The notes below the pieces were generated by a model. That model made no database searches, was not told the DNA's origin, and was given only the letters and a program-made list of their open reading frames with translations. This document shows, piece after piece, positions 51,009-59,150 of a stretch of 64,000 nucleotides of DNA (position 1 is its first letter; every line of letters begins with the position of its first letter). Position numbers and translations under genes: made by a program. The stretch is from Sporolactobacillus kofuensis (GTDB lineage Bacteria; Bacillota; Bacilli; Bacillales; Sporolactobacillaceae): contig NZ_JBHSTQ010000007.1 of the NCBI RefSeq assembly GCF_042660205.1, positions 62,001 through 126,000 of the forward strand, given 5' to 3'.

Positions 51009-51026
51009 ATTGAACATATGTTTAAT
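51009..51026. promoter_or_regulatory. Operator-like palindrome upstream of the cation efflux gene
   Basis: ATTGAACATATGTTTAAT is an 18-base palindrome with one mismatched pair. TGAAC/GTTCA half-sites at this spacing are typical of ArsR/SmtB-family metal sensors such as CzrA. It lies just after the predicted start point of the czcD-like gene, where a repressor would block transcription. Confidence 0.5.
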
Positions 51027-51039
51027 CGTTCATATGTAT

Positions 51040-51068
51040 AGTATCGTTCTTACATAATAAAGTGTCAA
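51040..51068 (-). promoter_or_regulatory. SigA promoter of the cation efflux gene
   Basis: The minus strand has TTGACA, 17 bases, GATACT. The start point is about 60 bases before the ATG and directly upstream of the palindrome. Confidence 0.6.
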
Positions 51069-51158
51069 TATTTCTTGCATTTTCTGACGACCATTTTACA
51101 CAAGCCACAACGAATTTGTTATACTTCTAACACAAGTCATAAGATTGAGGGCGTACAC

Positions 51159-51548
51159 ATGATCACTATAACAGGCATTCACCACTGTGCGATTATTTGT
51201 TCTGATTACGAGCGAGCCAAACATTTTTACGTTGATTTGCTTGAATTTAAGATTCTTGAGGAAACCTATCGTGCAGAAAGGCATTCTTATAAACTCGACC
51301 TTTCGTTACCTGATGGGTCGCAAATTGAATTATTTTCCTTTCCCGCACCGCCTAATCGACAGACACAACCAGAGGCATGTGGGCTGCGACATCTTGCGTT
51401 TAAGGTACCCAATGTTGCGGTTGCTGTCCGAGAGTTAAACGACAAAGGTATTGTTACGGAGCCGATTCGAATCGATCCATTAACAAGTAAGCCATTCACA
51501 TTTTTCAGAGATCCTGATGATTTGCCACTCGAGCTCTATCAGACTTAA
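51159..51548 (+). CDS. VOC-family protein, YaeR/GloA2-like
   Basis: A 129-residue glyoxalase-fold protein. GIHHCAIICSDYERAKHFY, LPDGSQIELFSFP, CGLRHLAFKV and FTFFRDPDDLPLELYQT match E. coli YaeR nearly motif for motif, including the His and Glu metal ligands. The start ATG 51159 is seven bases after GAGGG. By family it may be a lyase or dioxygenase-like enzyme; glyoxalase activity is not proven. Lies 67 bases before deoD. Confidence 0.88.
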   Translation: MITITGIHHCAIICSDYERAKHFYVDLLEFKILEETYRAERHSYKLDLSLPDGSQIELFSFPAPPNRQTQPEACGLRHLAFKVPNVAVAVRELNDKGIVTEPIRIDPLTSKPFTFFRDPDDLPLELYQT

Positions 51549-51615
51549 CTCCATTGTGCTTCGATTACATGTTAAAATAAAAGAGATTTGATACATAATT
51601 AAAGGAGGAAAAGCG

Positions 51616-52323
51616 TTGAGTATTCATATTGAAGCAAAACCAGGCGAAATTGCGGACCGCATTTTACTTCCTGGCGATCCGCTCCGTGCCAAATATATTG
51701 CAGAAACATATCTCGAGAATGCGGTACAGTACAACAATGTCAGGGGGATGCTTGGCTATACAGGAACGTATAAAGGTCAAAGAATTTCTGTCCAAGGAAC
51801 GGGAATGGGCATCCCATCAATTTCAATCTATACCAATGAACTTATTCGCGACTATGGTGTGAAAAAGTTGATTCGCGTCGGTACATGCGGCGGTGTTCAG
51901 AAAGATATTCATGTTCGCGATGTCATCCTTGCGATGTCGGCGACAACGGATTCATCCGTGAACCATAGCACATTCCCTACAATTGATTTTGCACCTACTG
52001 CGAATTTCGACTTGCTCCAGAAAGCTTATTCGATCGGCAGAGAACTTGGAATCGTTTTACGCGCCGGAAATGTCCTTTCAGCCGATGTCTTTTATCGTGA
52101 CAGTATGGATATTGTGAAAAAGCTTGGTGAATATGGCGTACTTGCTGTTGAAATGGAAACCTCTGCCTTATACACTTTAGCAGCAAAATATGGTGCACAA
52201 GCTCTGACGATCCTCACGGTCAGCGATCATATATTCACTGATGAGGACGATACGACTGCTGCAGAACGGCAAACGTCCTTTAATTCTATGATCAAAATTG
52301 CACTTGAAACGGCAATTAACTAA
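51616..52323 (+). CDS. deoD: Purine nucleoside phosphorylase DeoD (hexameric type)
   Basis: Phosphorolysis of adenosine, inosine and guanosine. N-terminal DRILLPGDPLRAKYIAE, GTGMGIPSISIY, RVGTCGGV near residue 90, VEMETSALY, and the catalytic Asp in VSDHIF near residue 200. 235 aa. The TTG start follows AAAGGAGG. It has its own terminator downstream. Together with punA this gives the two-PNP arrangement known in Bacillus, where DeoD favours adenosine. Confidence 0.96.
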   Translation: MSIHIEAKPGEIADRILLPGDPLRAKYIAETYLENAVQYNNVRGMLGYTGTYKGQRISVQGTGMGIPSISIYTNELIRDYGVKKLIRVGTCGGVQKDIHVRDVILAMSATTDSSVNHSTFPTIDFAPTANFDLLQKAYSIGRELGIVLRAGNVLSADVFYRDSMDIVKKLGEYGVLAVEMETSALYTLAAKYGAQALTILTVSDHIFTDEDDTTAAERQTSFNSMIKIALETAIN

Positions 52324-52336
52324 TTTATTTTACATG

Positions 52337-52379
52337 AAAAGCAATGACCCAGAGCCATGCTCCGGATCATTGCTTTTTT
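52337..52379 (+). terminator. Terminator of deoD
   Basis: AAAAGCAATGA-CC and GG-TCATTGCTTTTTT form the stem, 14 bases after the deoD stop. Confidence 0.92.
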
Positions 52380-52457
52380 GTACTACAAATTTATTGCCTA
52401 ACCATTCATTGGAAGTTCGCATTATGCTCGAATGAAACATAACATGTGAACGAAGCT

Positions 52458-52925
52458 TCACTTGTTTTCTTTACCCCTCTTTAAGAAATACTCGTTTATA
52501 ATGATACGATGATTTTTTAAAATAAGATCAGGGAGATTTTCAATGGAACGAAATTCAAAGGTTTCGGATTCCTTTGAATCAATCTTCCATTCACCAGCCA
52601 CCATCTCTGCTAAATACGCAATCGTTACTGGAAAATACTGGTCGCCATTTGCAGCTCGTGAAGGCGTCTTTACCCCGGAATATACTTGAAATAATTGCAG
52701 ATTGTGAATGGTTAATCCGGTCTCTTCAAACACTTCACGTTTCGCTGTTTCTTCAGCCGTCTCCCCTAATTCCATTAAGCCGCCAGGCAATCCCCAGTAC
52801 TGTTCCGGATATTTACGTTTTTGAAGCAAAACAGCTCCTTGTTTATCAACAATTAATGCAACAGCCCCGACCAACATTACCGGATAATGACCAATCTGCT
52901 TTCGAAGTTCTTGTACGTATCCCAT
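52458..52925 (-). CDS. Nudix hydrolase
   Basis: 155 residues with a clear Nudix box, GLMELGETAEETAKREVFEETG (about residues 48-70), after YWGLPGG. The family removes damaged or signalling nucleotides; the substrate is not predictable. It starts one base after the stop of the transporter gene at 52927 (GAGGTGAAGTAGG just upstream of ATG), so the two are translationally linked. Confidence 0.9.
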   Translation of the reverse strand: MGYVQELRKQIGHYPVMLVGAVALIVDKQGAVLLQKRKYPEQYWGLPGGLMELGETAEETAKREVFEETGLTIHNLQLFQVYSGVKTPSRAANGDQYFPVTIAYLAEMVAGEWKIDSKESETFEFRSIENLPDLILKNHRIIINEYFLKRGKENK

Positions 52926-52926
52926 C

Positions 52927-54027
52927 CTACTTCACCTCATTTTGGTTTCTCCACTGTTTGCGCAATTGAACCAGTTGATAAACCCTCGTAACAATGACTT
53001 TGCAAACGGCATAAAATGGAATTGCAAGCAGCATACCAATAATCCCCGCCAAATTGCCGGCTACCAACAATAGGCAGATGATTGTTAGTGGGTGAATATC
53101 CAGTTTTCTTCCCATAACAAGCGGAGAAATGACGTTTCCTTCTATCTGTTGGACAACTGTAACCCCAACAATGACATAGACAGCGAGTATAGGAGACTGA
53201 ATAAAAGCCACGATGACAGCGGGAATCGTAGCGATAAAGGAGCCAACGAATGGAATCACATTTGTAAAAAGAATCACAAGTGCTAGTACCAAAGAATAGT
53301 GAAGCCCGATGATTAAATACCAAATATAAATGAAAATAAAGTCAAAAAGCAAAACAATCATTTGTCCCTGTATATACCCACTAATCGTCTGATCCATATC
53401 TTTTAGAATTTCATGTGCTTTGTCTTGATGTTCTTCTGGAACAAATTTCATTACCCCACGCGACATGCGGTTGCCGTCTTTTAATAGATAAAAGAGTATG
53501 AATGGAACAGTCACAATAATCAGTACGGTACCTGTAACCGATTGAATGATTGAAAGGACATTATTCCCAATGGCCGTAACCATTGTTGAGAATGATTTTG
53601 AGAATCGATTTGCAAAATCAAGATATGGAATTTCATCGAGATGCATTTTGGAAAACAGTTCACTCTGCTGAAAATTGACGAGTTGATCCCCAAGCTGCTG
53701 AATTAACCCCGGCATAGTAGTAATTAGTGAAAGAAATTGATTATATAATACCGGACCAAATGAGAGAATAAGCAGCGTGATGCCACCAATCACAATAAGA
53801 TAGATAATAATTATGGCTATTACTTTAGGTATCTTTAATCGAACCAATCCTCGAACAAGTGGGCGCAACAGATAATACAATAATCCTGAGATGATGAGTG
53901 GGGCAGCAAGGGAGGTAAACAGCACCCCAACGGGTTGAAGAATAAAAGTAAGCTTCGAACCTACCATTAATATTACGAGAATGATTAATAACCAAACGGC
54001 AAAACGAAAGTACTTAGACTGTGGCAT
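52927..54027 (-). CDS. AI-2E family (PerM/YdbI-type) transporter
   Basis: A 366-residue polytopic membrane protein with about eight membrane segments. The family pattern VTVPFILFYLLKDGNRM, followed by VPFVGSFIATIPAVIVAF and GNVISPLVMGRKLDIHPLTII, is clear. Members have been linked to autoinducer-2 or sodium/proton export, but most are of unknown function. The transcript includes the Nudix gene. Confidence 0.88.
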   Translation of the reverse strand: MPQSKYFRFAVWLLIILVILMVGSKLTFILQPVGVLFTSLAAPLIISGLLYYLLRPLVRGLVRLKIPKVIAIIIIYLIVIGGITLLILSFGPVLYNQFLSLITTMPGLIQQLGDQLVNFQQSELFSKMHLDEIPYLDFANRFSKSFSTMVTAIGNNVLSIIQSVTGTVLIIVTVPFILFYLLKDGNRMSRGVMKFVPEEHQDKAHEILKDMDQTISGYIQGQMIVLLFDFIFIYIWYLIIGLHYSLVLALVILFTNVIPFVGSFIATIPAVIVAFIQSPILAVYVIVGVTVVQQIEGNVISPLVMGRKLDIHPLTIICLLLVAGNLAGIIGMLLAIPFYAVCKVIVTRVYQLVQLRKQWRNQNEVK

Positions 54028-54193
54028 TTGATTTCCCCTTCTATAGCGATCACCGGTGTGACAACGCAGTATTTACACACATTGTACCCTAATTTTCATT
54101 CATTTATCCAATCAATTCCGAACAATACTTTTATAATCGTAAACTCAGAATAAGAAAAACTAAAAAAACACTCCATCCAGATGGTGCATCAAG

Positions 54194-54235
54194 TGTGCTT
54201 CGACCACTCGCTCCAGCAGGCGTCTCGCACGTTCG
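54194..54235 (+). repeat. Dispersed repeat fragment E
   Basis: TGTGCTTCGACCACTCGCTC joined to CAGCAGGCGTCTCGCACGTT. The left and right ends of the repeat family are joined with the middle deleted, as in fragment D but at a different breakpoint. It lies in the 365-base gap between the transporter and acoC, which otherwise holds only terminator-like hairpins. Confidence 0.6.
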
Positions 54236-54317
54236 TGTTTGACTTTTAACTTGTACCAACTATGACTGTGCAAATACGAACACTGATACCATCCAAATTT
54301 ATATACGCTCTCTTGTA

Positions 54318-54353
54318 CAAAAAAAAACAGTTCCGCATGGGGCAGGACTGTTC
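54318..54353 (-). terminator. Terminator of the acetoin dehydrogenase operon
   Basis: On the minus strand AACAGTCC and GGAACTGTT pair with one bulge, followed by nine T residues, about 40 bases after the acoC stop. Confidence 0.85.
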
Positions 54354-54392
54354 TCATTGACTAACTCAATTTTTGAAGCGATTGATCTCTTT

Positions 54393-55634
54393 TTAGAGTA
54401 CAAGTTTAAATGGTTTCTCAAGATTCGCCTTAATAGCGGCGAGGAACGATGCAGCAGGTGCGCCATCAATTGCTCGGTGATCAAAGGTGAGGCTAAGTGG
54501 AAGCATGCTCCGCTTCTTCAGTTCGTCACCGAAATAAACGGGTTGCTCACTAATTGTACCCACACCGAGAATCCCGACTTCGGGAGGATTCAGCACAGGT
54601 GTAAAGAAACCAATACCATAAGTTCCAAGTGAAGTAATCGTAAATGTAGAACCGTTTAATTGAAGTTGGTTCATTTCTGATGCACGCGCCAATTTACTCG
54701 CTTTCCTAATTTCTCGAGAGATTGCACTGAGTGATTTTCGATCTGCGTCTTGAATCACCGGTACAACAAGTCCTTCAGGTAGAGCAATTGCAACACCAAG
54801 ATGCACCGAATCAAACGTCGTTATCGAGTCTCCTTGATAGAGACTATTCATTTCCTTATGATCAAGGAGCGCATTGATTGCCGCTTTTGCAATAAAATCG
54901 GTAATGGTTAAGCGCACTTCATCATTAATCTGGTAGGCTTCTCTTGCTTTTTTCTGAAAGGCCAGTAATTCCGTAACATCAGCTGTAGTTTGCAAGGTGA
55001 GCTGTGCGGTTTGTTGCAAACTCTGGAACATGCGTTCTGAGATAACCTTCCGCATCCCGGTCACCCGTTTTGTCGTTCCACCAATCGATGGAGGTGTAGC
55101 TGAAGGTTTTTCCTCGATCTCAATTGTCTTGTTTTCCGGTTCTACTTTTTGAGTATTTGCAGCATGTTCGACATCAGCCTTTGTAATTCTGCCTAATGGT
55201 CCTGAACCGGTAACTGTGGATAGATTAACCTTCATGATTTTAGACAGTCTTCTTGCAGCAGGAGATACACGAAGTCTAGGTTCTTCTTCAGAAGCAATTG
55301 CTGTAGCTTGATTGATCTCCACAGTAGGAACATCAGAATCTTCTTGCGTAGGTTGAATCAAAGATGTCGGTTCACCCGGCTCATTTATTGATTCACCTGG
55401 TGAACCAATGTATCCTAATGGTTTGCCGATCGGCACTATATCATCAACATCCGCCTCAATTTCGATCAACACACCTTCCTCAGGTGCTTCGAGTTCTTTT
55501 TCAATTTTATCTGAACTGATTGAAACTACAGATTCGCCTTTTTTAACCGAATCGCCTTTCTGTTTCAGCCATTCGACAACGGTTCCTTCTTCCATACCCA
55601 TGCCCATTTTCGGCATAATGATTTCTACAGCCAT
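54393..55634 (-). CDS. acoC: Acetoin dehydrogenase E2 (dihydrolipoamide acetyltransferase)
   Basis: Core subunit of a 2-oxoacid dehydrogenase-type complex. One lipoyl domain (about residues 1-78) with the lipoylated Lys in SSDKIEKE; a linker; an E1/E3-binding domain RVSPAARRLSKIMKV...GPLGRITKADVEHA (about 122-160); and the catalytic domain with DHRAIDGAPAA near the C-terminus. 413 aa from ATG 55634, 10 bases after AAAGGAG. Downstream of acoA and acoB. The E3 gene acoL that usually follows is not here. A branched-chain or pyruvate complex is less likely given the AcoA similarity. Confidence 0.88.
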   Translation of the reverse strand: MAVEIIMPKMGMGMEEGTVVEWLKQKGDSVKKGESVVSISSDKIEKELEAPEEGVLIEIEADVDDIVPIGKPLGYIGSPGESINEPGEPTSLIQPTQEDSDVPTVEINQATAIASEEEPRLRVSPAARRLSKIMKVNLSTVTGSGPLGRITKADVEHAANTQKVEPENKTIEIEEKPSATPPSIGGTTKRVTGMRKVISERMFQSLQQTAQLTLQTTADVTELLAFQKKAREAYQINDEVRLTITDFIAKAAINALLDHKEMNSLYQGDSITTFDSVHLGVAIALPEGLVVPVIQDADRKSLSAISREIRKASKLARASEMNQLQLNGSTFTITSLGTYGIGFFTPVLNPPEVGILGVGTISEQPVYFGDELKKRSMLPLSLTFDHRAIDGAPAASFLAAIKANLEKPFKLVL

Positions 55635-55724
55635 GTACTTTTCGCTCCTTTCGGTTAAACTCAAGGATCTTCAGCTAACTAAGATAATGCTCAAGAAATA
55701 AAATACGGAGTTCATCGTCGACCA

Positions 55725-56759
55725 TCACACAGCTGAAAAAACCTTATCGCCAACCATCACACTGAATGCAGCGAGAATTTTCTCCGGTGAAGGCATGTAT
55801 AGTTTTTCCAGAGGTGGAGAGAAAGGCACCGGTGCATGGGGAGCAGTCACTCTTTTAATCGGTGCGTCAAGATAATCAAAAGCTTTGTCTCCGACAATAG
55901 CTGCAATATCTGTTGCCGCACTGCAACGTGGATATGCTTCATCGACAATAATGAGCCGTCCGGTCTTTTTTACCGAATTGATAATCGTATCTTCATCGAG
56001 TGGGGATAATGTTCTTGGATCGATAACTTCAGCTTCAAAGCCTTTCTTCGCAAGTTGATCCGCTGCTTTCATCGCGGTATGCACTTGTTTCCCAATTCCT
56101 ACAATGGTAAGATCTTTTCCAGCCCGAGTAATTTCTGCTTTTCCAAATGGAATCGTATAGAAGCCTTCACCGACTTCCCCCTTCATTCCATAGAGCGTCT
56201 TATCCTCAAATACGATGACCGGATCATCGTCAAAAATAGCATTGAGAAGTAATCCCTTCATATCATATGGATTGCTCGGAACGACAACCTTCAATCCAGG
56301 AATATGAGTGAATAGCGCATACAAACTCTGTGAATGTTGTGCAGCCGCATTAAATCCTGCTCCATCTATTGTACGAATGGTGAGTGGGACCTTGGCTTTT
56401 CCTCCAAACATATAGTGGAACTTCGCTGCTTGGTTCATTACTTCGTCCAAGCAACTACCGATAAAATCATTAAACATAAGTTCTGAAATCGGTCGCAATC
56501 CGGTAGCTGCAGCGGAGACTGCTGCCCCCATATATCCGGATTCAGCTATGGGCGTATCGATAACACGATCACGGCCAAATTCTTCGACAATGCCTTTGGT
56601 GACACCAAAAACACCGCCCCATGCGCCTTGGTCTTGCAAATGATCGACTTCGGCACCTCCCGCTACATCTTCACCAATTAAGATAACGCTTTCATCTTTA
56701 CGCATTGCCAAACGAATCGCATCATTTATTGCATCTGAATAACTCATTTTGACTGCCAT
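55725..56759 (-). CDS. acoB: Acetoin dehydrogenase E1 beta subunit
   Basis: Beta half of the TPP-dependent E1. VILIGEDVAGGAEVDHLQDQG, DTPIAESGYMGAAVSAAATGLRPI, GFNAAAQHSQSLYALFTHIPGLKVVVPSNPYDMKGLL and EAYPRCSAATDIAAIV are family hallmarks. 344 aa; ATG 56759 is eight bases after GGAGG. It lies 30 bases after acoA and 90 bases before acoC. Confidence 0.9.
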   Translation of the reverse strand: MAVKMSYSDAINDAIRLAMRKDESVILIGEDVAGGAEVDHLQDQGAWGGVFGVTKGIVEEFGRDRVIDTPIAESGYMGAAVSAAATGLRPISELMFNDFIGSCLDEVMNQAAKFHYMFGGKAKVPLTIRTIDGAGFNAAAQHSQSLYALFTHIPGLKVVVPSNPYDMKGLLLNAIFDDDPVIVFEDKTLYGMKGEVGEGFYTIPFGKAEITRAGKDLTIVGIGKQVHTAMKAADQLAKKGFEAEVIDPRTLSPLDEDTIINSVKKTGRLIIVDEAYPRCSAATDIAAIVGDKAFDYLDAPIKRVTAPHAPVPFSPPLEKLYMPSPEKILAAFSVMVGDKVFSAV

Positions 56760-56789
56760 TGCAAGCACCTCCGGATTTCACAGATCGAA

Positions 56790-57785
56790 TTAATAAGAAA
56801 CATAGACGTCGGTTGTCACTTCACCTTCACCTGGAAACGGACTTTCCTCACTAAATCGAATAGCTTCCTCAATCGCTGCCTTCACTTGATCGTCAATCTC
56901 TCTAATGTCCTCTTCAGACAAAATCTTGTGCTCTTTCACAAATTGCTGATAGCGTAAAATGGCATCATCATCTGTAACTGCTTTTTGCTGCATGTCTTTA
57001 TCTTTATAGGATTGTGTATCACCTTCAAAATGTCCGAAGTCACGATAGGTGAGACATTCCAGAATTGTTGGTCCTTCTCCGTTGCGTGCACGTTCCACTG
57101 CCTTACCCGCTGCTTCATATACAGCAGCTAAGTCTTTTCCGTCCACAGTCTCCCCGGAAATTTTATACACTTTGGCAAAGTCTGAAATTCGATCAGCTGC
57201 AGCAGCATAATCGAATGTGGATGCCTCACCAAATCCATTATTTTCACACACAAAAATAACCGGAAGCTTCCAAATCGCAGCCATATTCACTGCTTCATGA
57301 AATGTGCCGTGATTGCTTGCGCCGTCTCCAAAGAAGCAAACAGCTACATCATTTGTTTTTTTCACCTTTGCAGTTAATCCTGCACCAATTGCAAGTGGTA
57401 ATCCTGCGCCAACAATTCCGTTCGCTCCGAGCATCCCCTTCGATACATCTGCGATATGCATCGAGCCGCCTTTTCCTTTACATAGACCGGTGGCACGTCC
57501 AAATATTTCCGCCATCATCCCATTTAGATCACAGCCTTTGGCAATACAATGCCCATGCCCACGATGAGTACTTGTGATGCTGTCATTATCTGTAAGATGT
57601 GCACAAACACCTACTGCAACAGCTTCTTCACCGGCATAAAGGTGCACAAAACCAGGAATTTCTCCTTTCGCAAAGATGTCATGAACTGCGGTTTCAAATT
57701 GGCGAATTTCTTGCATTTTAGTATAAATCCATCTTGCGGTGTCAACGGTCATGTCTTTTGCGGATGCTTGTGTTTCTGTTTGCAT
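56790..57785 (-). CDS. acoA: Acetoin dehydrogenase E1 alpha subunit
   Basis: TPP-dependent alpha subunit that cleaves acetoin to acetaldehyde and a hydroxyethyl group passed to E2. GFVHLYAGEEAVAVGVCAHL, STHRGHGHCIAKGCDLNGMMAEIFG, and the TPP motif GDGASNHGTFHEAVNMAAIWKLPVIFVCENN are present; the GHCIAKG segment favours AcoA over PdhA. 331 aa, ATG 57785, seven bases after GGAGG. First gene of acoABC; a CcpA cre site and an inverted repeat lie upstream. No acoR activator gene is adjacent. Confidence 0.9.
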   Translation of the reverse strand: MQTETQASAKDMTVDTARWIYTKMQEIRQFETAVHDIFAKGEIPGFVHLYAGEEAVAVGVCAHLTDNDSITSTHRGHGHCIAKGCDLNGMMAEIFGRATGLCKGKGGSMHIADVSKGMLGANGIVGAGLPLAIGAGLTAKVKKTNDVAVCFFGDGASNHGTFHEAVNMAAIWKLPVIFVCENNGFGEASTFDYAAAADRISDFAKVYKISGETVDGKDLAAVYEAAGKAVERARNGEGPTILECLTYRDFGHFEGDTQSYKDKDMQQKAVTDDDAILRYQQFVKEHKILSEEDIREIDDQVKAAIEEAIRFSEESPFPGEGEVTTDVYVSY

Positions 57786-57814
57786 TCTGACTCCTCCCGT
57801 CATTTACCACATAC

Positions 57815-57838
57815 CAAAATTGGCACACACCAATTTTG
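57815..57838. repeat. Inverted repeat upstream of acoA
   Basis: CAAAATTGG, six bases, CCAATTTTG: a perfect 9-base inverted repeat about 30 bases upstream of the acoA start. It adjoins the cre site and could be an operator for an aco regulator. Confidence 0.55.
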
Positions 57839-57850
57839 TAAGCGGTTACT
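57836..57850 (+). promoter_or_regulatory. CcpA cre site of the aco operon
   Basis: TTGTAAGCGGTTACT matches the cre consensus WTGNAANCGNWNNCW at every defined position. It lies about 50-65 bases upstream of acoA. Carbon catabolite repression of acetoin use is known in Bacillus. Confidence 0.75.
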
Positions 57851-57919
57851 TTCACAACAATAATACCTCAATTATAAAAGTTAGGCAAAAAAATAGATTT
57901 ACAAATTTCGCATCTTTAC

Positions 57920-58702
57920 TTATTTCATCTTTAAAAATGCTCCAAAAAATTTCACAAAAATACCTGGTGTGATTTGAAAAAGCTTGGCACCAATAGCCAT
58001 GTACCATGGAAGGTTGAGTTCACGTTTGTTCCGTTCAATAGCATTGAACACTCTTTCTGCAACGTGATGGGGCTCCAATAAAAAACGTCCCGCTGATTCC
58101 ACATAATGACCGGACGGATCTGCAATATTCAGAAAAGGGGTGCGAATCGGACCTGGATTCACAACCAATACGCGAAGGCCTTCATTTTCAAGTTCCATGC
58201 GCAGTCCATCAGAAAAACCTATAACGGCATGTTTCGTCGCTCCATACACAATTGATTTAGGCGTGGTCACCTTTCCCGCCATTGAAGCGATATTGACCAA
58301 CTGTTTCCGTTCCCCTTTAAGAAGCAAAGGCAGTGCAGCTTTTGAACAAGCAATTAACCCAAGAACATTGACTTTGAACATATGCTCAATGCTCTGATCA
58401 GTCATTTCTGTAAATCTTTGAAATTGGCCATAGCCTGCACAATTAATGCAAATGTCGATAATGCCAAATTGATCTTCTATTTTTCTAAAAACATCAGAGA
58501 CAGCTTCGGATTTGGTAATGTCAAGCGTCATACTGAATGCTCGACCACCCTCACTATTAATTTGTTGCTTAATTTCAGTAAGTCTCTTCTCATTCCGTGC
58601 AAGCAGCACCACTATTGCTCCTTTTTGGGCAAAGAGCAACGCTAACTCACTGCCTAATCCACTTGAAGCTCCTGTAATCACAACAACTCTATTCTTAAGC
58701 AT
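57920..58702 (-). CDS. yqjQ: Short-chain dehydrogenase/reductase YqjQ
   Basis: 260-residue SDR enzyme: NAD(P)-binding ITGASSGLGSELA, NCAGYGQF in place of the usual NNAG, catalytic Ser in NIASMAGKV, and YGATK (YxxxK). The C-terminal hydrophobic segment (LFQITPGIFVKFFGAF) is typical of YqjQ-like membrane-associated members. Substrate unknown. B. subtilis yqjQ lies near rnz, as here. Confidence 0.85.
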   Translation of the reverse strand: MLKNRVVVITGASSGLGSELALLFAQKGAIVVLLARNEKRLTEIKQQINSEGGRAFSMTLDITKSEAVSDVFRKIEDQFGIIDICINCAGYGQFQRFTEMTDQSIEHMFKVNVLGLIACSKAALPLLLKGERKQLVNIASMAGKVTTPKSIVYGATKHAVIGFSDGLRMELENEGLRVLVVNPGPIRTPFLNIADPSGHYVESAGRFLLEPHHVAERVFNAIERNKRELNLPWYMAIGAKLFQITPGIFVKFFGAFLKMK

Positions 58703-59150
58703 CCCTCAATCACCTTCACGCAAGATCTTCAAAATTATTCTTCTATTATAGAAAACAATTGAAACATATGAAAAGCATTTACGAAACAGGAACCCATTTA
58801 CCTAAAATATAAATTTGAATTTTATTGGATTTGATTTCTTGTTGATAACGATGATTTTTCTGACATTGAATTTGATCTCTTCATTGTCTGATTATCAATG
58901 AACAAAATCTGTTCATTAGCCTCTTGAATTTTACATTGTTCCTAATTAATCGGGAAATAACGATGAAATCAGTTATGATTTCCTACAATACGGTAAATTT
59001 GTCCGGGATCTTCAGTATGTAAAAATCAAAAAAATTGTCGTATTTGGAAAGGCTTTCATAAATAAATGAATATTTTTAATATTTTGTTGTAACTTTTACT
59101 GACATGTTATGTTATAATAATTTCATTCGAAAGAAGGGGGCATCAGATAC
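58703..59150. other. Regulatory intergenic region between yqjQ and the ammonium transporter
   Basis: 448 AT-rich bases between divergent genes without a supported frame. It contains a perfect inverted repeat AATGAACA-AAATC-TGTTCATT (58897-58917), the TnrA/GlnR-like site at 59088 and a TATAAT at 59113-59118. Confidence 0.6.
59088..59104 (+). promoter_or_regulatory. TnrA/GlnR-type nitrogen-control site
   Basis: TGTAACTTTTACTGACA matches TGTNAN7TNACA at all defined positions. It ends nine bases before TATAAT (59113), so it covers the -35 region, unlike the B. subtilis nrgAB site, which lies further upstream. Confidence 0.7.

Noticed and set aside
51553..51567. Further dispersed repeat fragment after the VOC gene
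   Set aside because: Only about 15 bases (TTGTGCTTCGATTAC) resemble the left end of the repeat; too short to separate from chance.
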